From UQRS01 sp964481575 (GTDB lineage Bacteria > Bacillota > Clostridia > Oscillospirales > Acutalibacteraceae), in NCBI GenBank assembly GCA_964481575.1, contig CAYZTR010000004.1, positions 1 through 64,000 on the forward strand: 64,000 nt of DNA, given 5' to 3'. The position numbers were made by a program, and so were the translations under genes. The first letter of the stretch is position 1, and each line of letters begins with the position of its first letter. The notes beneath the pieces are model-generated. The model was not told where the DNA came from. It made no database searches and saw only the letters and a program-made list of their open reading frames with translations. This document shows positions 46,291 to 55,397 of this stretch, one piece after another.

Positions 46291-46427
46291 CAAAATATTC
46301 TCCTTTCCCTGCATTCTCCCCCTGCGGAACCGCTCCTCACTCGGTTCCGCTTTTTGTTTGCCAAAAAACAAACCACCATCTGCTGTTCACGCACCCGGAT
46401 ACATCTGTAATTTTCCGCTGCAAACGG

Positions 46428-46456
46428 TTGCCATTCCCGACAAATTTTGCTATAAT
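46428..46456 (+). promoter_or_regulatory. SigA-type promoter for the AI-2E family transporter
   Basis: -35 TTGCCA, 17-base spacer, -10 TATAAT, 35 bases before the TTG start. Confidence 0.78.
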
Positions 46457-46491
46457 AATGTAATAGTATAGAATCCGGAGGTGTACGCAGG

Positions 46492-47802
46492 TTGAAAAAC
46501 CGTATGAAACGTTACAAAACATTCATTGTCTGGTTTTTATTTATCCTGGCAGTTCTGGTTGCCAATAAGCTCATTTCCCGGGTACGGGAGCTGGGGGTCT
46601 TTTTTAATACCCTTGGCCAGGTACTGATGCCCTTTATCGTAGGCTTCATCATTGCCTTTGTGCTTTCCATTCCGGCCCGCAAACTGGAAGGCCTGTTTTT
46701 AAAAAGCAAGCGGCCCTTCCTGCTAAAAAGGGCCCGGGGGTTCTCGGTTCTCATTGTTTACCTGATTTTCTTTGGGATCGTAAGCACCATTCTGGGGTTT
46801 GCCATCCCCTGGATTGCAGGAAATGTCATTTCCCTGGTGAAAAATGTCCCCACCTATTACAACACCGTGGTGGATTTTGTCAACGGGCATATTACTGATT
46901 CCACCATCGCCGGCATTAACATTTCCGCTCTGCTGGAAACCATCACCCCCCAGAAGGTTTTGGCCAATTTCGACATGTCCTCCATCACCTCTTATGCGTC
47001 CGGCGTTTTTAAATTCGGTTCCGGCGTGGTCAAGGTCTTTATTGCTGTCATCATTTCCATCTATATGCTCCTGGGGAAGGAATCTATTCTTCGGGCCTTG
47101 AAACAGCTAATTGGCCTGGTGATTCCCAAGAGGGGGCAGCAAGTTCTCTTTCATTACGGCCAGGTCATCTGCGACACCTTTTATAAGTACATTTACGGCC
47201 AGTGCCTAGACGCCTGCATTCTGGGAGCAGCCTGCATCCTGGTATTTACCCTGATCGGGGTACCCTACGGTGCCCTGTTGGGCATCTGTGTGGGGCTGGC
47301 CAACTTGATTCCCTATTTTGGCGCCATTCTTTCGGGCATCGGCGTGGCCGTCTTTACCCTCATCGCCAGTGGGCCTTTGAAAGCCATCATTGTTGCGGTA
47401 GCCATTCTGGTGATTCAGCAAATCGACGGCAACATTATGCAACCAAAAATTGTGGGTAGCAACGTGGGAATCAAACCCCTTTACGTTTTGTTGGCCATTA
47501 CGGTGGGCGGCGGATTTTTCGGCGTTCCCGGCATGATCATCGGCGTACCCACTATCTCAGTTCTGCGAACCATGGTGTTGGATCTTATCACCTACAAAGA
47601 ACAGAAAAATGCGTCGGCAGAAGCAGCAACACCTACACCGATGCAAACCGCCGTGGGAAACGCTGCTGAAGCAGCAGAACATATTGTCCGGCATGTAATG
47701 CAAACAGCACAGATTGACCCGGAAGAAGCCGATGAAACAGAGCCGCAACCGGATGGAACCGGCAAATCGGCGGTAGAAACCGACACACAGGAGAAACTCT
47801 GA
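46492..47802 (+). CDS. AI-2E family transporter
   Basis: 436 residues with about eight membrane segments. The conserved core is seen at VGVPYGALLG-like PYGALLGICVGLANLIPYFG and at GPLKAI, IQQIDGNIMQPKIVG and GVPGMIIGVPT, which are the family hallmarks. Members export autoinducer-2 or act as Na+/H+ antiporters; which applies here is open. The C-terminal 70 residues are acidic and low-complexity, probably a cytoplasmic tail. The start is TTG 46492 with GGAGGTG upstream; ATG 46504 is the alternative. Confidence 0.92.
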   Translation: MKNRMKRYKTFIVWFLFILAVLVANKLISRVRELGVFFNTLGQVLMPFIVGFIIAFVLSIPARKLEGLFLKSKRPFLLKRARGFSVLIVYLIFFGIVSTILGFAIPWIAGNVISLVKNVPTYYNTVVDFVNGHITDSTIAGINISALLETITPQKVLANFDMSSITSYASGVFKFGSGVVKVFIAVIISIYMLLGKESILRALKQLIGLVIPKRGQQVLFHYGQVICDTFYKYIYGQCLDACILGAACILVFTLIGVPYGALLGICVGLANLIPYFGAILSGIGVAVFTLIASGPLKAIIVAVAILVIQQIDGNIMQPKIVGSNVGIKPLYVLLAITVGGGFFGVPGMIIGVPTISVLRTMVLDLITYKEQKNASAEAATPTPMQTAVGNAAEAAEHIVRHVMQTAQIDPEEADETEPQPDGTGKSAVETDTQEKL

Positions 47803-47861
47803 ATTCGGGTATCTCGTTAGCATTTCCTAGGCCGCTGTGATTATCAAATCTCAAATTGTAA

Positions 47862-47909
47862 AAGAAGGCTGACCAAACGATGTTTTTGCATCGTATGGTC
47901 AGCCTTTTA
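47862..47909. terminator. Bidirectional terminator between transporter and mutY
   Basis: AAGGCTGACCA pairs with TGGTCAGCCTT, with an inner stem ACGATG/CATCGT and T or A runs on the two sides. It serves two convergent genes. Confidence 0.88.
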
Positions 47910-47933
47910 TCGTATGCGTCAGTCTTTTATCCC

Positions 47934-49013
47934 TTACTCCTCAGCCGTAGCGATTGGAATAAACTGCCGAAAAGCGGTGGGTAAAGGGTAATCTTCCGGA
48001 AGTCCCCAGGTGAAATCGCCGCCTTGTTCCCCACAGGGAATATAAAAGCAGCGCATTTCCCATTCCATGTGGGTGAAAATATGATTCCGTTCCAACATCC
48101 TGGTCAAGGTCAAGGGATGCAGCCCCAACCGGGCGGCATGCTCCAGCGCCTCCCCCTCCGACAAAAATCCGGACGTCTCGGGTAGCTGCCACAGACCGGC
48201 CAGTAATCCGGCCTGTTGCCGCTTGCAAAGAGCTACCTGCTCCCCCACCGTAAAATAAAAGACGGTTTTCTTCTCCCGCTTCCGGGGCCGTTTGGGGCTT
48301 TTCACCGGCAGCTGCAGGACAGTTCCCTTAGCACGGGCAGTACAAAACTCACCCAGTGGGCATTCCTGACACAGTGGCTGGCCATTTGGCAGGCAGACCG
48401 TAGCCCCCAGCTCCATCAAACTCTGGGTAAACTCCCGACAGTTTCCCTTCGGATACACCGGACAAAGCCCCTCCTCCATAGCTTGCTTCACCGCCGGAAC
48501 ATCAATGGGAGCATGACAATTGGCCACCCGGGTCAAAACCCGCAGCACATTGCCGTCCACCGCCGGGGTGGGAGTATCAAAGCAAGTGGAACAAATAGCC
48601 CCAGCAGTATAAGCGCCGATACCAGGCAGTGCCAGCACCGCCTGGTAGTCCCTGGGAAACATCCCGGCATGCTGCTCCAGGATAACCCGGGCAGCCTTTT
48701 GCAGGTTTCTGGCTCGGTTATAATACCCCAGACCTTCCCATAGCTTCAACAACTGCTGTTCCGGCACATTGGCCAAACTTTGCAGGTCCGGCAGGGCATC
48801 CAAAAAACGGGTATAGTATCCTTTTACCGCCTCCACCCGGGTTTGTTGCAGCATAATTTCCGACAGCCACACCCGGTAAGGATCCCTGGTATGCCGCCAG
48901 GGCAAATCCCGGGCATGATCGGCAAACCAGGGTAACAAAAGGGCCGGCAGTCTTTCATAGACTGCCGGATCCTGCAATTTTTTCAATTCCGGCATCCCTA
49001 CAGTTTCTTTCAT
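47934..49013 (-). CDS. mutY: A/G-specific adenine glycosylase
   Basis: Removes adenine mispaired with 8-oxoguanine. About 359 residues. The helix-hairpin-helix and catalytic Asp lie in LALPGIGAYTAGAI and TPAVDGNVLRVL, and the [4Fe-4S] cysteines follow as VCLPNGQPLCQEC and GEFC. The C-terminal NUDIX-like domain reads the 8-oxoG strand. I prefer the ATG at 49013, 6 bases after AAAGGA, to the ATG at 49019, which touches it. Confidence 0.95.
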   Translation of the reverse strand: MKETVGMPELKKLQDPAVYERLPALLLPWFADHARDLPWRHTRDPYRVWLSEIMLQQTRVEAVKGYYTRFLDALPDLQSLANVPEQQLLKLWEGLGYYNRARNLQKAARVILEQHAGMFPRDYQAVLALPGIGAYTAGAICSTCFDTPTPAVDGNVLRVLTRVANCHAPIDVPAVKQAMEEGLCPVYPKGNCREFTQSLMELGATVCLPNGQPLCQECPLGEFCTARAKGTVLQLPVKSPKRPRKREKKTVFYFTVGEQVALCKRQQAGLLAGLWQLPETSGFLSEGEALEHAARLGLHPLTLTRMLERNHIFTHMEWEMRCFYIPCGEQGGDFTWGLPEDYPLPTAFRQFIPIATAEE

Positions 49014-49033
49014 ATACATTCCTTTCTATTGTA

Positions 49034-49915
49034 TCAGGCAATCTCTGGCCTTTTCCGGCGAAGGAAGGACAGCTTTGTCTCTGAAATGACCACCGCCAGC
49101 AAAATCAAAGCAAACCCCAAATACATCCGCAAAGTGGGACGTTCCCCGTAAAAAGCCAGGGAAAAGGCCACGCCAAACACCGATTCCAGTGAAAGAATCA
49201 GGGAAGCGGAGGAGGGATCGGTATATTTTTGGCCGAAAGACTGGAGCAGCAGAGCCAAACCACTGCAAATGAAAGATAGATACAGCAGCGTCCCCCACAT
49301 ATCCCCTGAAATAGGCGGCTGGGTCTCCAACAGTAGAGAAGAAATCCAGCACAAGGCTCCGGCCGTTACGAATTCTACCAGAGTCAGCAGTACTGGATCC
49401 TTTCCCCCGGTGAACCGGGCCATAAACACCATCTGAAAGGCATAAAACAATCCGCCCAGCAGGGTCAGGGTATCCCCCAACCCCATGGTAAACCGCTGGG
49501 TTAAGGAAACTAAGCCGATGCCGACAATACAGCACAGTGCCGCCATCACATGGTACCGATCTGGCCGGCGGCGATCCACCACCCAGGAAAGGAAGGGGAC
49601 CAACACACAGTATACCGCCGTTAAAAAAGCGTTTTTTCCCGGCGTTGTACCGGTAATACCAACCGTCTGAAAAGCGTAAGCCAGGAAGAGGAAGACTCCC
49701 AGAAGAAAACCGTGCAACAAATACGCCCGGTTCCACAATCGGTATTTCGGCCCAGCCAGTAGCGCCAGCGCCAGGGTCCCAAGGGAAAACCGTACCGCCA
49801 ATAAATACATGGGAGGTAGCAGTTCCACCGTCTCCTTCATGACAAAAAAGGAGCTTCCCCAAATCAGAGTGGCAAATAAAAGGGCCAGCTTCGCCCAAAG
49901 ACTTTTATATTTCAT
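49034..49915 (-). CDS. DMT superfamily transporter, EamA domains
   Basis: 293 residues with ten hydrophobic helices in two EamA repeats, the first beginning LLFATLIWGSSFFVMKE and the second near ALCWISSLLLETQP. Family members export amino acids or other metabolites; the substrate is unknown. A second open frame of similar length over the same bases is a shadow. The gene starts 8 bases after the proline-rich membrane protein. Confidence 0.9.
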   Translation of the reverse strand: MKYKSLWAKLALLFATLIWGSSFFVMKETVELLPPMYLLAVRFSLGTLALALLAGPKYRLWNRAYLLHGFLLGVFLFLAYAFQTVGITGTTPGKNAFLTAVYCVLVPFLSWVVDRRRPDRYHVMAALCCIVGIGLVSLTQRFTMGLGDTLTLLGGLFYAFQMVFMARFTGGKDPVLLTLVEFVTAGALCWISSLLLETQPPISGDMWGTLLYLSFICSGLALLLQSFGQKYTDPSSASLILSLESVFGVAFSLAFYGERPTLRMYLGFALILLAVVISETKLSFLRRKRPEIA

Positions 49916-49923
49916 TCTCTTTT

Positions 49924-51690
49924 TTATAACAAGGAAGAAGCGCCAAGGTCAGAGAGCAAAGCGGCCATTGTGGCCTGCGCCTGAAAGCTACCCTTTGCAA
50001 ACAAATGATATCCCATGAAAAGGAGAAACGCCAGCAAGATTACCGTAATCACCGCCATCAGAATTTTCACAACCAAACCGACCTTGCGGGGAGAACCAGG
50101 CTGTTCCTCAAAGGTCAGTGGTTCCTCCGGTATTTCCTGGATCGGTTGGACACGAATGGTATCGCCCTTTTTCGGCTCTTGAAATTTATGTATCGGCTGA
50201 GCGGCCGGCCCAGTGGGCGTAGGCAACTCCACCGGAACAGGCGCAGCCGGTACCTCCGGTGTCGGCAATTCCACCGGCGCAGGTTGAGCTGGTGCAGTGG
50301 GAGTGGGCAACTCTACCGGTGCAGGTGTAGCCGGTACCTCTGGCGTGGGTAATTCCACCGGCACAGGCACGGTGGGCACAGTAGGGCCAGGCGTTTCCGC
50401 CGAATCAGGTGTGGTCGGCGCGGCTGTCCCGCGCACCTTTGCTTGCAACCCAGAGAAAGACCGGGCATTTGTATCGGTTTCACCCTGCAATTGGTGATCC
50501 GGCAGCGCAGGCGAATCTGCCGGAGTGGTTACAGAGGCGGCAAACTGTTCTTTGCCCGGGGCGACCGCCCGGTCAAACGGCGTGGACTGCTGCTCACTGG
50601 CAAAAGAAGCACCGGCTCCCACATTGAGACGATTCAAACGGGTAGCAGGCAAAGGATTTTCTGCCCGCTCCGCAGCTTTGGCGGCCATACGCTGTTCCCG
50701 GTTGGAAAGCTGCGCTATGGTAGACAAATCCTTGACCTTATCATCGCGCCCATTGGCATAATTCGTATTTGCTTCGACCGCCACCAGTCGTAAACTGGGC
50801 AGCCCTTTCCCCTTACGCCCGGTCGGTTTCTCTTCCGATCGCAATACCACATGCTCCATGGGAACAGAAACTGGCGACACTGGGGTCCGTGCCAAAGACA
50901 GATCCGGAAGTGCCGTTTCTGCTCTGGACGCCGATGGCTTCACCTTCCGGGAAGGTGAAGGTTGTTTATCAAATACCGGGACCGCCTGGGAAGTCGATCG
51001 TTTCTGGTCAGAAGCTGAGGCAACCGGTATCACTTCCGGAGTAGGGGCAGGGGGAAGCTGGGTTGGCGCAGTATCCGTCCCGGCACTGCCAGTTTTCAGA
51101 AAAGCATCCAGCCGCTCCTTACCGGAGAGCAGCTGTTCTGCCGGAACCGACTGCTCCGGCGCAACGGACAGTTTCGCAGGCTGCACGGACTGCTCCGGCA
51201 CAGGCGATGTTTCGGCGGGTGTCTGTTTCGGCACATGCTGCTGCACCATATAAGGGATAATATAATTCGTAATGAGCTTTTGCCGGCAGGCACGATCTTC
51301 ATCCATAAATACGATCATCTGAGGACCAGCGGAAATGGAGGCCCCCACAATTTTATCATCCACCACAAAGGGAGTTGCACCGGTAGGTAACAGGGCAGTA
51401 CGAACACCCCCACCGGTTTCCAAACCGATCTTCTGGCAGGTCAAACCCACAGCCTTAGACACCAAAGCAGGCAAATACCGCTTGGTATGCCAGCCGCCTA
51501 AAATCAAAATAGTTTCACTGCGGCCTACAGCCCGATTCAGCTTCTGCAAAATCTCCTTCGTCGGGGCATCCTCCGTCATAGTCTGGGACAGCAGACGGAC
51601 GTTATAATAATCCTGATACAAGGCAGTCTCCAGAGCCCAATCGGCCGGTACGCCATAATACAAAATATCCAGGCGGATTTCCAAGCTCAT
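49924..51690 (-). CDS. Proline-rich membrane protein with degenerate CinA/MoCF-like domain
   Basis: 588 residues from MSLEIRLDILYYG (51690; AAGGAG upstream). Residues 1-150 follow the layout of the CinA N-terminal (molybdopterin-binding-like) domain of the next gene: ETILILGGW takes the place of LVILTGGLG, and LLPTGA...IVFMDED...IPYM takes the place of LVPQGA...LFLLPGPPEE...VKPIL. The PGPPEE active loop is not kept. A long disordered Pro/Ser/Thr region with VELPTP repeats follows, then one C-terminal helix (VVKILMAVITVILLAFLL) and about 25 residues. It should sit in the membrane with the CinA-like domain inside. No named family is recognised; the CinA relation is my inference. Confidence 0.6.
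   Translation of the reverse strand: MSLEIRLDILYYGVPADWALETALYQDYYNVRLLSQTMTEDAPTKEILQKLNRAVGRSETILILGGWHTKRYLPALVSKAVGLTCQKIGLETGGGVRTALLPTGATPFVVDDKIVGASISAGPQMIVFMDEDRACRQKLITNYIIPYMVQQHVPKQTPAETSPVPEQSVQPAKLSVAPEQSVPAEQLLSGKERLDAFLKTGSAGTDTAPTQLPPAPTPEVIPVASASDQKRSTSQAVPVFDKQPSPSRKVKPSASRAETALPDLSLARTPVSPVSVPMEHVVLRSEEKPTGRKGKGLPSLRLVAVEANTNYANGRDDKVKDLSTIAQLSNREQRMAAKAAERAENPLPATRLNRLNVGAGASFASEQQSTPFDRAVAPGKEQFAASVTTPADSPALPDHQLQGETDTNARSFSGLQAKVRGTAAPTTPDSAETPGPTVPTVPVPVELPTPEVPATPAPVELPTPTAPAQPAPVELPTPEVPAAPVPVELPTPTGPAAQPIHKFQEPKKGDTIRVQPIQEIPEEPLTFEEQPGSPRKVGLVVKILMAVITVILLAFLLFMGYHLFAKGSFQAQATMAALLSDLGASSLL
50210..50385 (-). repeat. Coding repeat: VELPTP proline-rich units
   Basis: Four imperfect units of about 16 codons (VELPTP-E/T-x-PA-x-P-x-P) in the membrane protein above. 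The DNA repeats CAACTCCACCGG or close variants at each unit on the plus strand. LPTP here is not a sorting signal: it is internal and lacks the LPxTG form. Confidence 0.8.
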
Positions 51691-51711
51691 AATACGAACT
51701 CCTTTCAAATA

Positions 51712-54156
51712 TCACTGGGTCGTGTTGAATATTTCATCATCAATGGCAGTGTCCGGCTTACTGCCGCCCCGGCTTCGATACCAGGCGGCCGGATATTCCG
51801 GCTGGGGATTCACCGTTGCGGCATCAACCTGCACCGTGGGATCCTCTCCGTCCCGCACTTTGCGGGCCATCACCACCAGACGGGCATCGTTAAAATCATA
51901 GGCACAGGTGGACAACGTAAGGATCTGATCTCCCGCCTGAATATCCACCGGCGTATTCAGCAAAGAACGAACCTGACAAGCCTGGATCCAGCGGAGAAAC
52001 AGGGCAGAATCGGCAAAGTCGGTAAAGCGATAATTAAAAATGTAGCCGTCGTCATCCGCCGCCTGAGCATTGGCCAGGAACACTGCGAAAATCTTGTAGG
52101 TACCGCGGCGGTACATGGTATCAAAGGTCAGGGTAGGATGGGTCTGGTAATAACTTAAATCCCGATAATACCGCAGATCGTGAAACATGGTGCCATTGGC
52201 CATATTGTGGCCGTAAAGAATGACATTCTGGCTGTTCCCCCACTCGCTAAGCCAGTTCTCAGTATCCATAAAAACAGTGCCGGCCTTGGCATACTGCTCA
52301 TCCAGGCCCTTGTAAAGATAATAGTCATTGCGCTCCTGAGCGGTATCTCCCTTGGTGGTGTTGTGCACCACAGCATAATCCACACGGGTATCGGCAATGG
52401 TGAGCCAACCCACAATATCAGAGTTCACCTGCTGCTGCAGGTCAGTGAACCGAGCCAACATCTCGGCATCAACATCCGGTTGGGGCTCCACAGAAGCAAC
52501 CACGGAGCTGCTTTCCGAAGGCTGCTGCCCCTGGCCGGACATCCAGCCAGACAGGAAATATACTGCTAAATAAACAACAGCAAGAGCCGCTACCCCAATT
52601 GCCACCCAACAAAGGATCTTCCGTAAACGTCGGCCGGTCGACTCTCCCTGTTCCAGCAGCAGTCGGTGGCTTTTGTGCCGCCGCTGCTTCCGGGAAACAG
52701 AATGAACCACAGTCCCATCCTCCTGGGAAAGCGCGGTTTCCTTCTCAGTTTCCTGCTGCACAGGCAACCCATTTTCCTGTACAAGCGCCGCATCCTCCTG
52801 TACATCAGTATCCGTTACCGACCCGGTTTCTAAAGAAGGTTCCTCCACCAGCAAAGGCGGGATCTGAGGATAGGCATCCGCCTCGTAAATACGATCCATA
52901 TCCACCCCATCGGCAAGGGAGGTTTCCAAATATCGGATGGCCAGATGCAGCACCGATTTGGCTGCCAGCTCCCGGATTTTCTCCCGGGGTTCCGCCTTAC
53001 CGTGAGATAGCATCAACCGCCGGACATAGGCCTTTTTCCCATCGCACAGTCCGATATACACCAGCCCCACCGGCTTCCCCTCAGAAGGATCGGGACCAGC
53101 CACACCGGTAATGGAAAGGCCCATATCTGCCCCACTTTTCTCCCGGATCCCGGCAGCCATTCCGGCGGCAGTCTGGGGGCTGACGGCGCCAAAGGTATCC
53201 AACACTTCTGTGGGGACGCCCAGTTCCTGGGCCTTGACCTCATTGGCATAGGATACCACGCCCATATGAAATACGCTGGAGGTGCCGGGCACCTCTGTAA
53301 TCTTCTTAGCCGTCAGTCCGGCGGTGCAGGATTCGGCAGTGGCCACTGTCTTTTGGACCTGCTTCAGTAAAGCTACCAGCTTATGCTGCAGATCCGGTAC
53401 ATCCACACCGTAGATATACGATCCGATCCGGGCCTGAATTTCCTGCAATATCGGCTCACAAAGTTCCTCGGCCTGCTGCTCACTGGCAGCGGAAGCGGTA
53501 ACCCGCACCTCCACCTCGCCGGTTTTGGCATAAGTGGCTACTGTGGGATTTTCTCCGTCCAGCAGGTCAGAAAGGGCCTCGGCCGTGGCCGATTCCCCCA
53601 AGCCGAACACCCGCACCACATGGGAACGAATGGTTCCGCCTGTCTTTTGCTCCAGGATGGGTTTGACCCGCTCCAGAAACATGGGCTTTAATTCCTCCGG
53701 CGGTCCGGGCAGCAGAAACAAATCCTTCCCCTCCTGCTGAATCCAAAGCCCCGGCGCCGTTCCCCAGTCATTACGCAGCACCTGGGCACCTTGGGGCACC
53801 AGCGCCTGCTTTTTGTTGGTTTCAGGCATTTCCCGGCCAGTCCGGGCAAAAAAGGCCCGGATATCTGCCAGAACGTCTGCATCTTCCTGCAAAGGGAGAT
53901 GCAAAACCTCCGCCACTGTTTCTTTGGTCAAATCATCCTTGGTAGGACCAAGGCCACCGGTCAAAATGACCAGATTGCTGCGCTCCAAAGCCTCCTCCAG
54001 TGCATCCCGCAGTCGGGACACATTGTCCCCCACCGTCACCTGGCGATACAGGTTAATTCGGAGAACCGCCAGCTCTTCTGACAGGAAGCGAGCGTCGGTA
54101 TTCAAAATATTTCCTAATAACAACTCAGTTCCGACACAAATAATTTCGCCGTTCAT
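51712..54156 (-). CDS. CinA (MoCF + PncC) fused to a transmembrane class B sortase
   Basis: One uninterrupted frame of 814 residues from MNGEIICVGTELLLG (54156; AGGAGG upstream). Residues 1-170 are the CinA N-terminal domain (VILTGGLGPTKDD, LLPGPPEE), followed by the KH-like part (to about 255) and the PncC nicotinamide-nucleotide amidase (256-415, AESCTAGL). An acidic linker, a basic patch (RKQRRHKSH) and one membrane helix (515-537) lead to a class B sortase with H650 (YGHNM), C751 (TLSTC) and R759. The basic side is before the helix, so CinA is inside and the sortase outside. All catalytic residues are kept in both halves. CinA and sortases are normally separate; here NAD recycling or nucleotide repair is physically tied to surface protein anchoring. 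Confidence 0.92.
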   Translation of the reverse strand: MNGEIICVGTELLLGNILNTDARFLSEELAVLRINLYRQVTVGDNVSRLRDALEEALERSNLVILTGGLGPTKDDLTKETVAEVLHLPLQEDADVLADIRAFFARTGREMPETNKKQALVPQGAQVLRNDWGTAPGLWIQQEGKDLFLLPGPPEELKPMFLERVKPILEQKTGGTIRSHVVRVFGLGESATAEALSDLLDGENPTVATYAKTGEVEVRVTASAASEQQAEELCEPILQEIQARIGSYIYGVDVPDLQHKLVALLKQVQKTVATAESCTAGLTAKKITEVPGTSSVFHMGVVSYANEVKAQELGVPTEVLDTFGAVSPQTAAGMAAGIREKSGADMGLSITGVAGPDPSEGKPVGLVYIGLCDGKKAYVRRLMLSHGKAEPREKIRELAAKSVLHLAIRYLETSLADGVDMDRIYEADAYPQIPPLLVEEPSLETGSVTDTDVQEDAALVQENGLPVQQETEKETALSQEDGTVVHSVSRKQRRHKSHRLLLEQGESTGRRLRKILCWVAIGVAALAVVYLAVYFLSGWMSGQGQQPSESSSVVASVEPQPDVDAEMLARFTDLQQQVNSDIVGWLTIADTRVDYAVVHNTTKGDTAQERNDYYLYKGLDEQYAKAGTVFMDTENWLSEWGNSQNVILYGHNMANGTMFHDLRYYRDLSYYQTHPTLTFDTMYRRGTYKIFAVFLANAQAADDDGYIFNYRFTDFADSALFLRWIQACQVRSLLNTPVDIQAGDQILTLSTCAYDFNDARLVVMARKVRDGEDPTVQVDAATVNPQPEYPAAWYRSRGGSKPDTAIDDEIFNTTQ

Positions 54157-54196
54157 GACCTTCCTCCTTTTGGCTGTAACCCATAGGCCGCTCCCA

Positions 54197-55369
54197 TCAG
54201 GGGGCGATATAGGACACCCGCACACCTTCTATAGCGCGCCGGATCAATCCTTCCGCATCCAAGGAAGTCTCCGCCTCCTCCACCCGTTCCAGCTGGGGTC
54301 TGGTTTTGGGGTGCTTGGGGGTAAAGACAGTGCAGCAATCCTCGTAGGGCAGGGTGGACAATTCAAAGGTGTCAATCTTCCGGGAAATCCGGATGATCTC
54401 CTCTTTATCCATGCCAATCAGGGGCCGCAGGGTGGGCATGGTAACCACCGCATCGGTCACAGCCAGGGCGTGCAGCGTCTGGCTGGCCACCTGCCCCACG
54501 CTCTCGCCGGTAATCAATGCCAAAGAATTACGCTGCCGGGCAAGCTGCTCCGCAATTTTCATCATAAAACGCCGCATAATCAGGGTAAAGTAATCCTCCG
54601 GACAATGATCCCGGATGGCCTCCTGAATCTCGGTAAAGGGAACAATTTCCAGCCGGATGGTGCCGCTGTACTCGGCCACCTTCCCCAGCAGATCAATCAC
54701 CTTTTGCTCCGCCCGCTGGCTGGTATAGGGCGGGCTGGCGAAATGCACGGCATTCAGCTCCAACCCCCGCTTGGCCAGCATCCAAGCCGCTACAGGACTG
54801 TCAATACCGCCGGAAATCAAAACGGTGGCGCGGCCGCCGCTGCCCACCGGCATACCGCCGGCGCCGGTGATCTGCCCGGCGTGGATGTAGGCACCGTAAT
54901 CCCGCACCTCCACCATGACCACCACATCGGGAAGATGCACATCCACCCGCAGGTGCGGGAATTTGGACAGTAAATACCCCCCCACTTCGGAACAAATTTC
55001 CGGAGATTTGTAGGGAAATTGCTTGTCCGCCCGGCGGGCCTCCACCTTGAAGGTGGAAATCGACTCCATGGTCTCTTTTAGATATTCCCCGGCAACCGCC
55101 TTGATATCCTGAAGATCCTTCTCCGCCACGGCCGCCCGGGTAAAAGCAGCAATACCAAACACCTTGGACAGACGGCGAACCGCCTCCTCAAAGTCAAAAT
55201 CCTCCCCTTTTGGGACGATATACATGGTGGACTGGGCCTTTTGCATTTCCATTTCCCCGGCAGATTTTAACTGGTGCCGAATATTTTTGATCAGGCCGTC
55301 CTCAAAGGTAAAGCGGTTCAGCCCCTTCAGAGCCAATTCGCCGTTTTTAATTAAAATAATTTCTTTCAT
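54197..55369 (-). CDS. thiI: tRNA 4-thiouridine sulfurtransferase
   Basis: 390 residues. An N-terminal ferredoxin-like/THUMP region is followed by the PP-loop ATPase motif SGGIDSPVAAWML. It adenylates U8 of tRNA for sulfur transfer and can also serve thiamine synthesis. Like other Firmicutes ThiI it lacks the rhodanese domain of E. coli ThiI. It follows the cysteine desulfurase by 28 bases, which supplies its sulfur. Confidence 0.95.
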   Translation of the reverse strand: MKEIILIKNGELALKGLNRFTFEDGLIKNIRHQLKSAGEMEMQKAQSTMYIVPKGEDFDFEEAVRRLSKVFGIAAFTRAAVAEKDLQDIKAVAGEYLKETMESISTFKVEARRADKQFPYKSPEICSEVGGYLLSKFPHLRVDVHLPDVVVMVEVRDYGAYIHAGQITGAGGMPVGSGGRATVLISGGIDSPVAAWMLAKRGLELNAVHFASPPYTSQRAEQKVIDLLGKVAEYSGTIRLEIVPFTEIQEAIRDHCPEDYFTLIMRRFMMKIAEQLARQRNSLALITGESVGQVASQTLHALAVTDAVVTMPTLRPLIGMDKEEIIRISRKIDTFELSTLPYEDCCTVFTPKHPKTRPQLERVEEAETSLDAEGLIRRAIEGVRVSYIAP

Positions 55370-55397
55370 ACTGGTTCCAATCCTTTATCTAATCCGT

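Noticed and set aside
49026..49898. 290-codon frame overlapping the EamA transporter in another frame
   Set aside because: The transporter frame has ten clean membrane helices and family motifs; the other frame is Gly/Arg-rich and featureless.
50210..50385. LPTP repeats as sortase sorting signals
   Set aside because: They are internal, repeated, lack Thr-Gly after the Pro and have no following C-terminal sorting helix in the usual spacing; class B sortases use NPxT-type signals.
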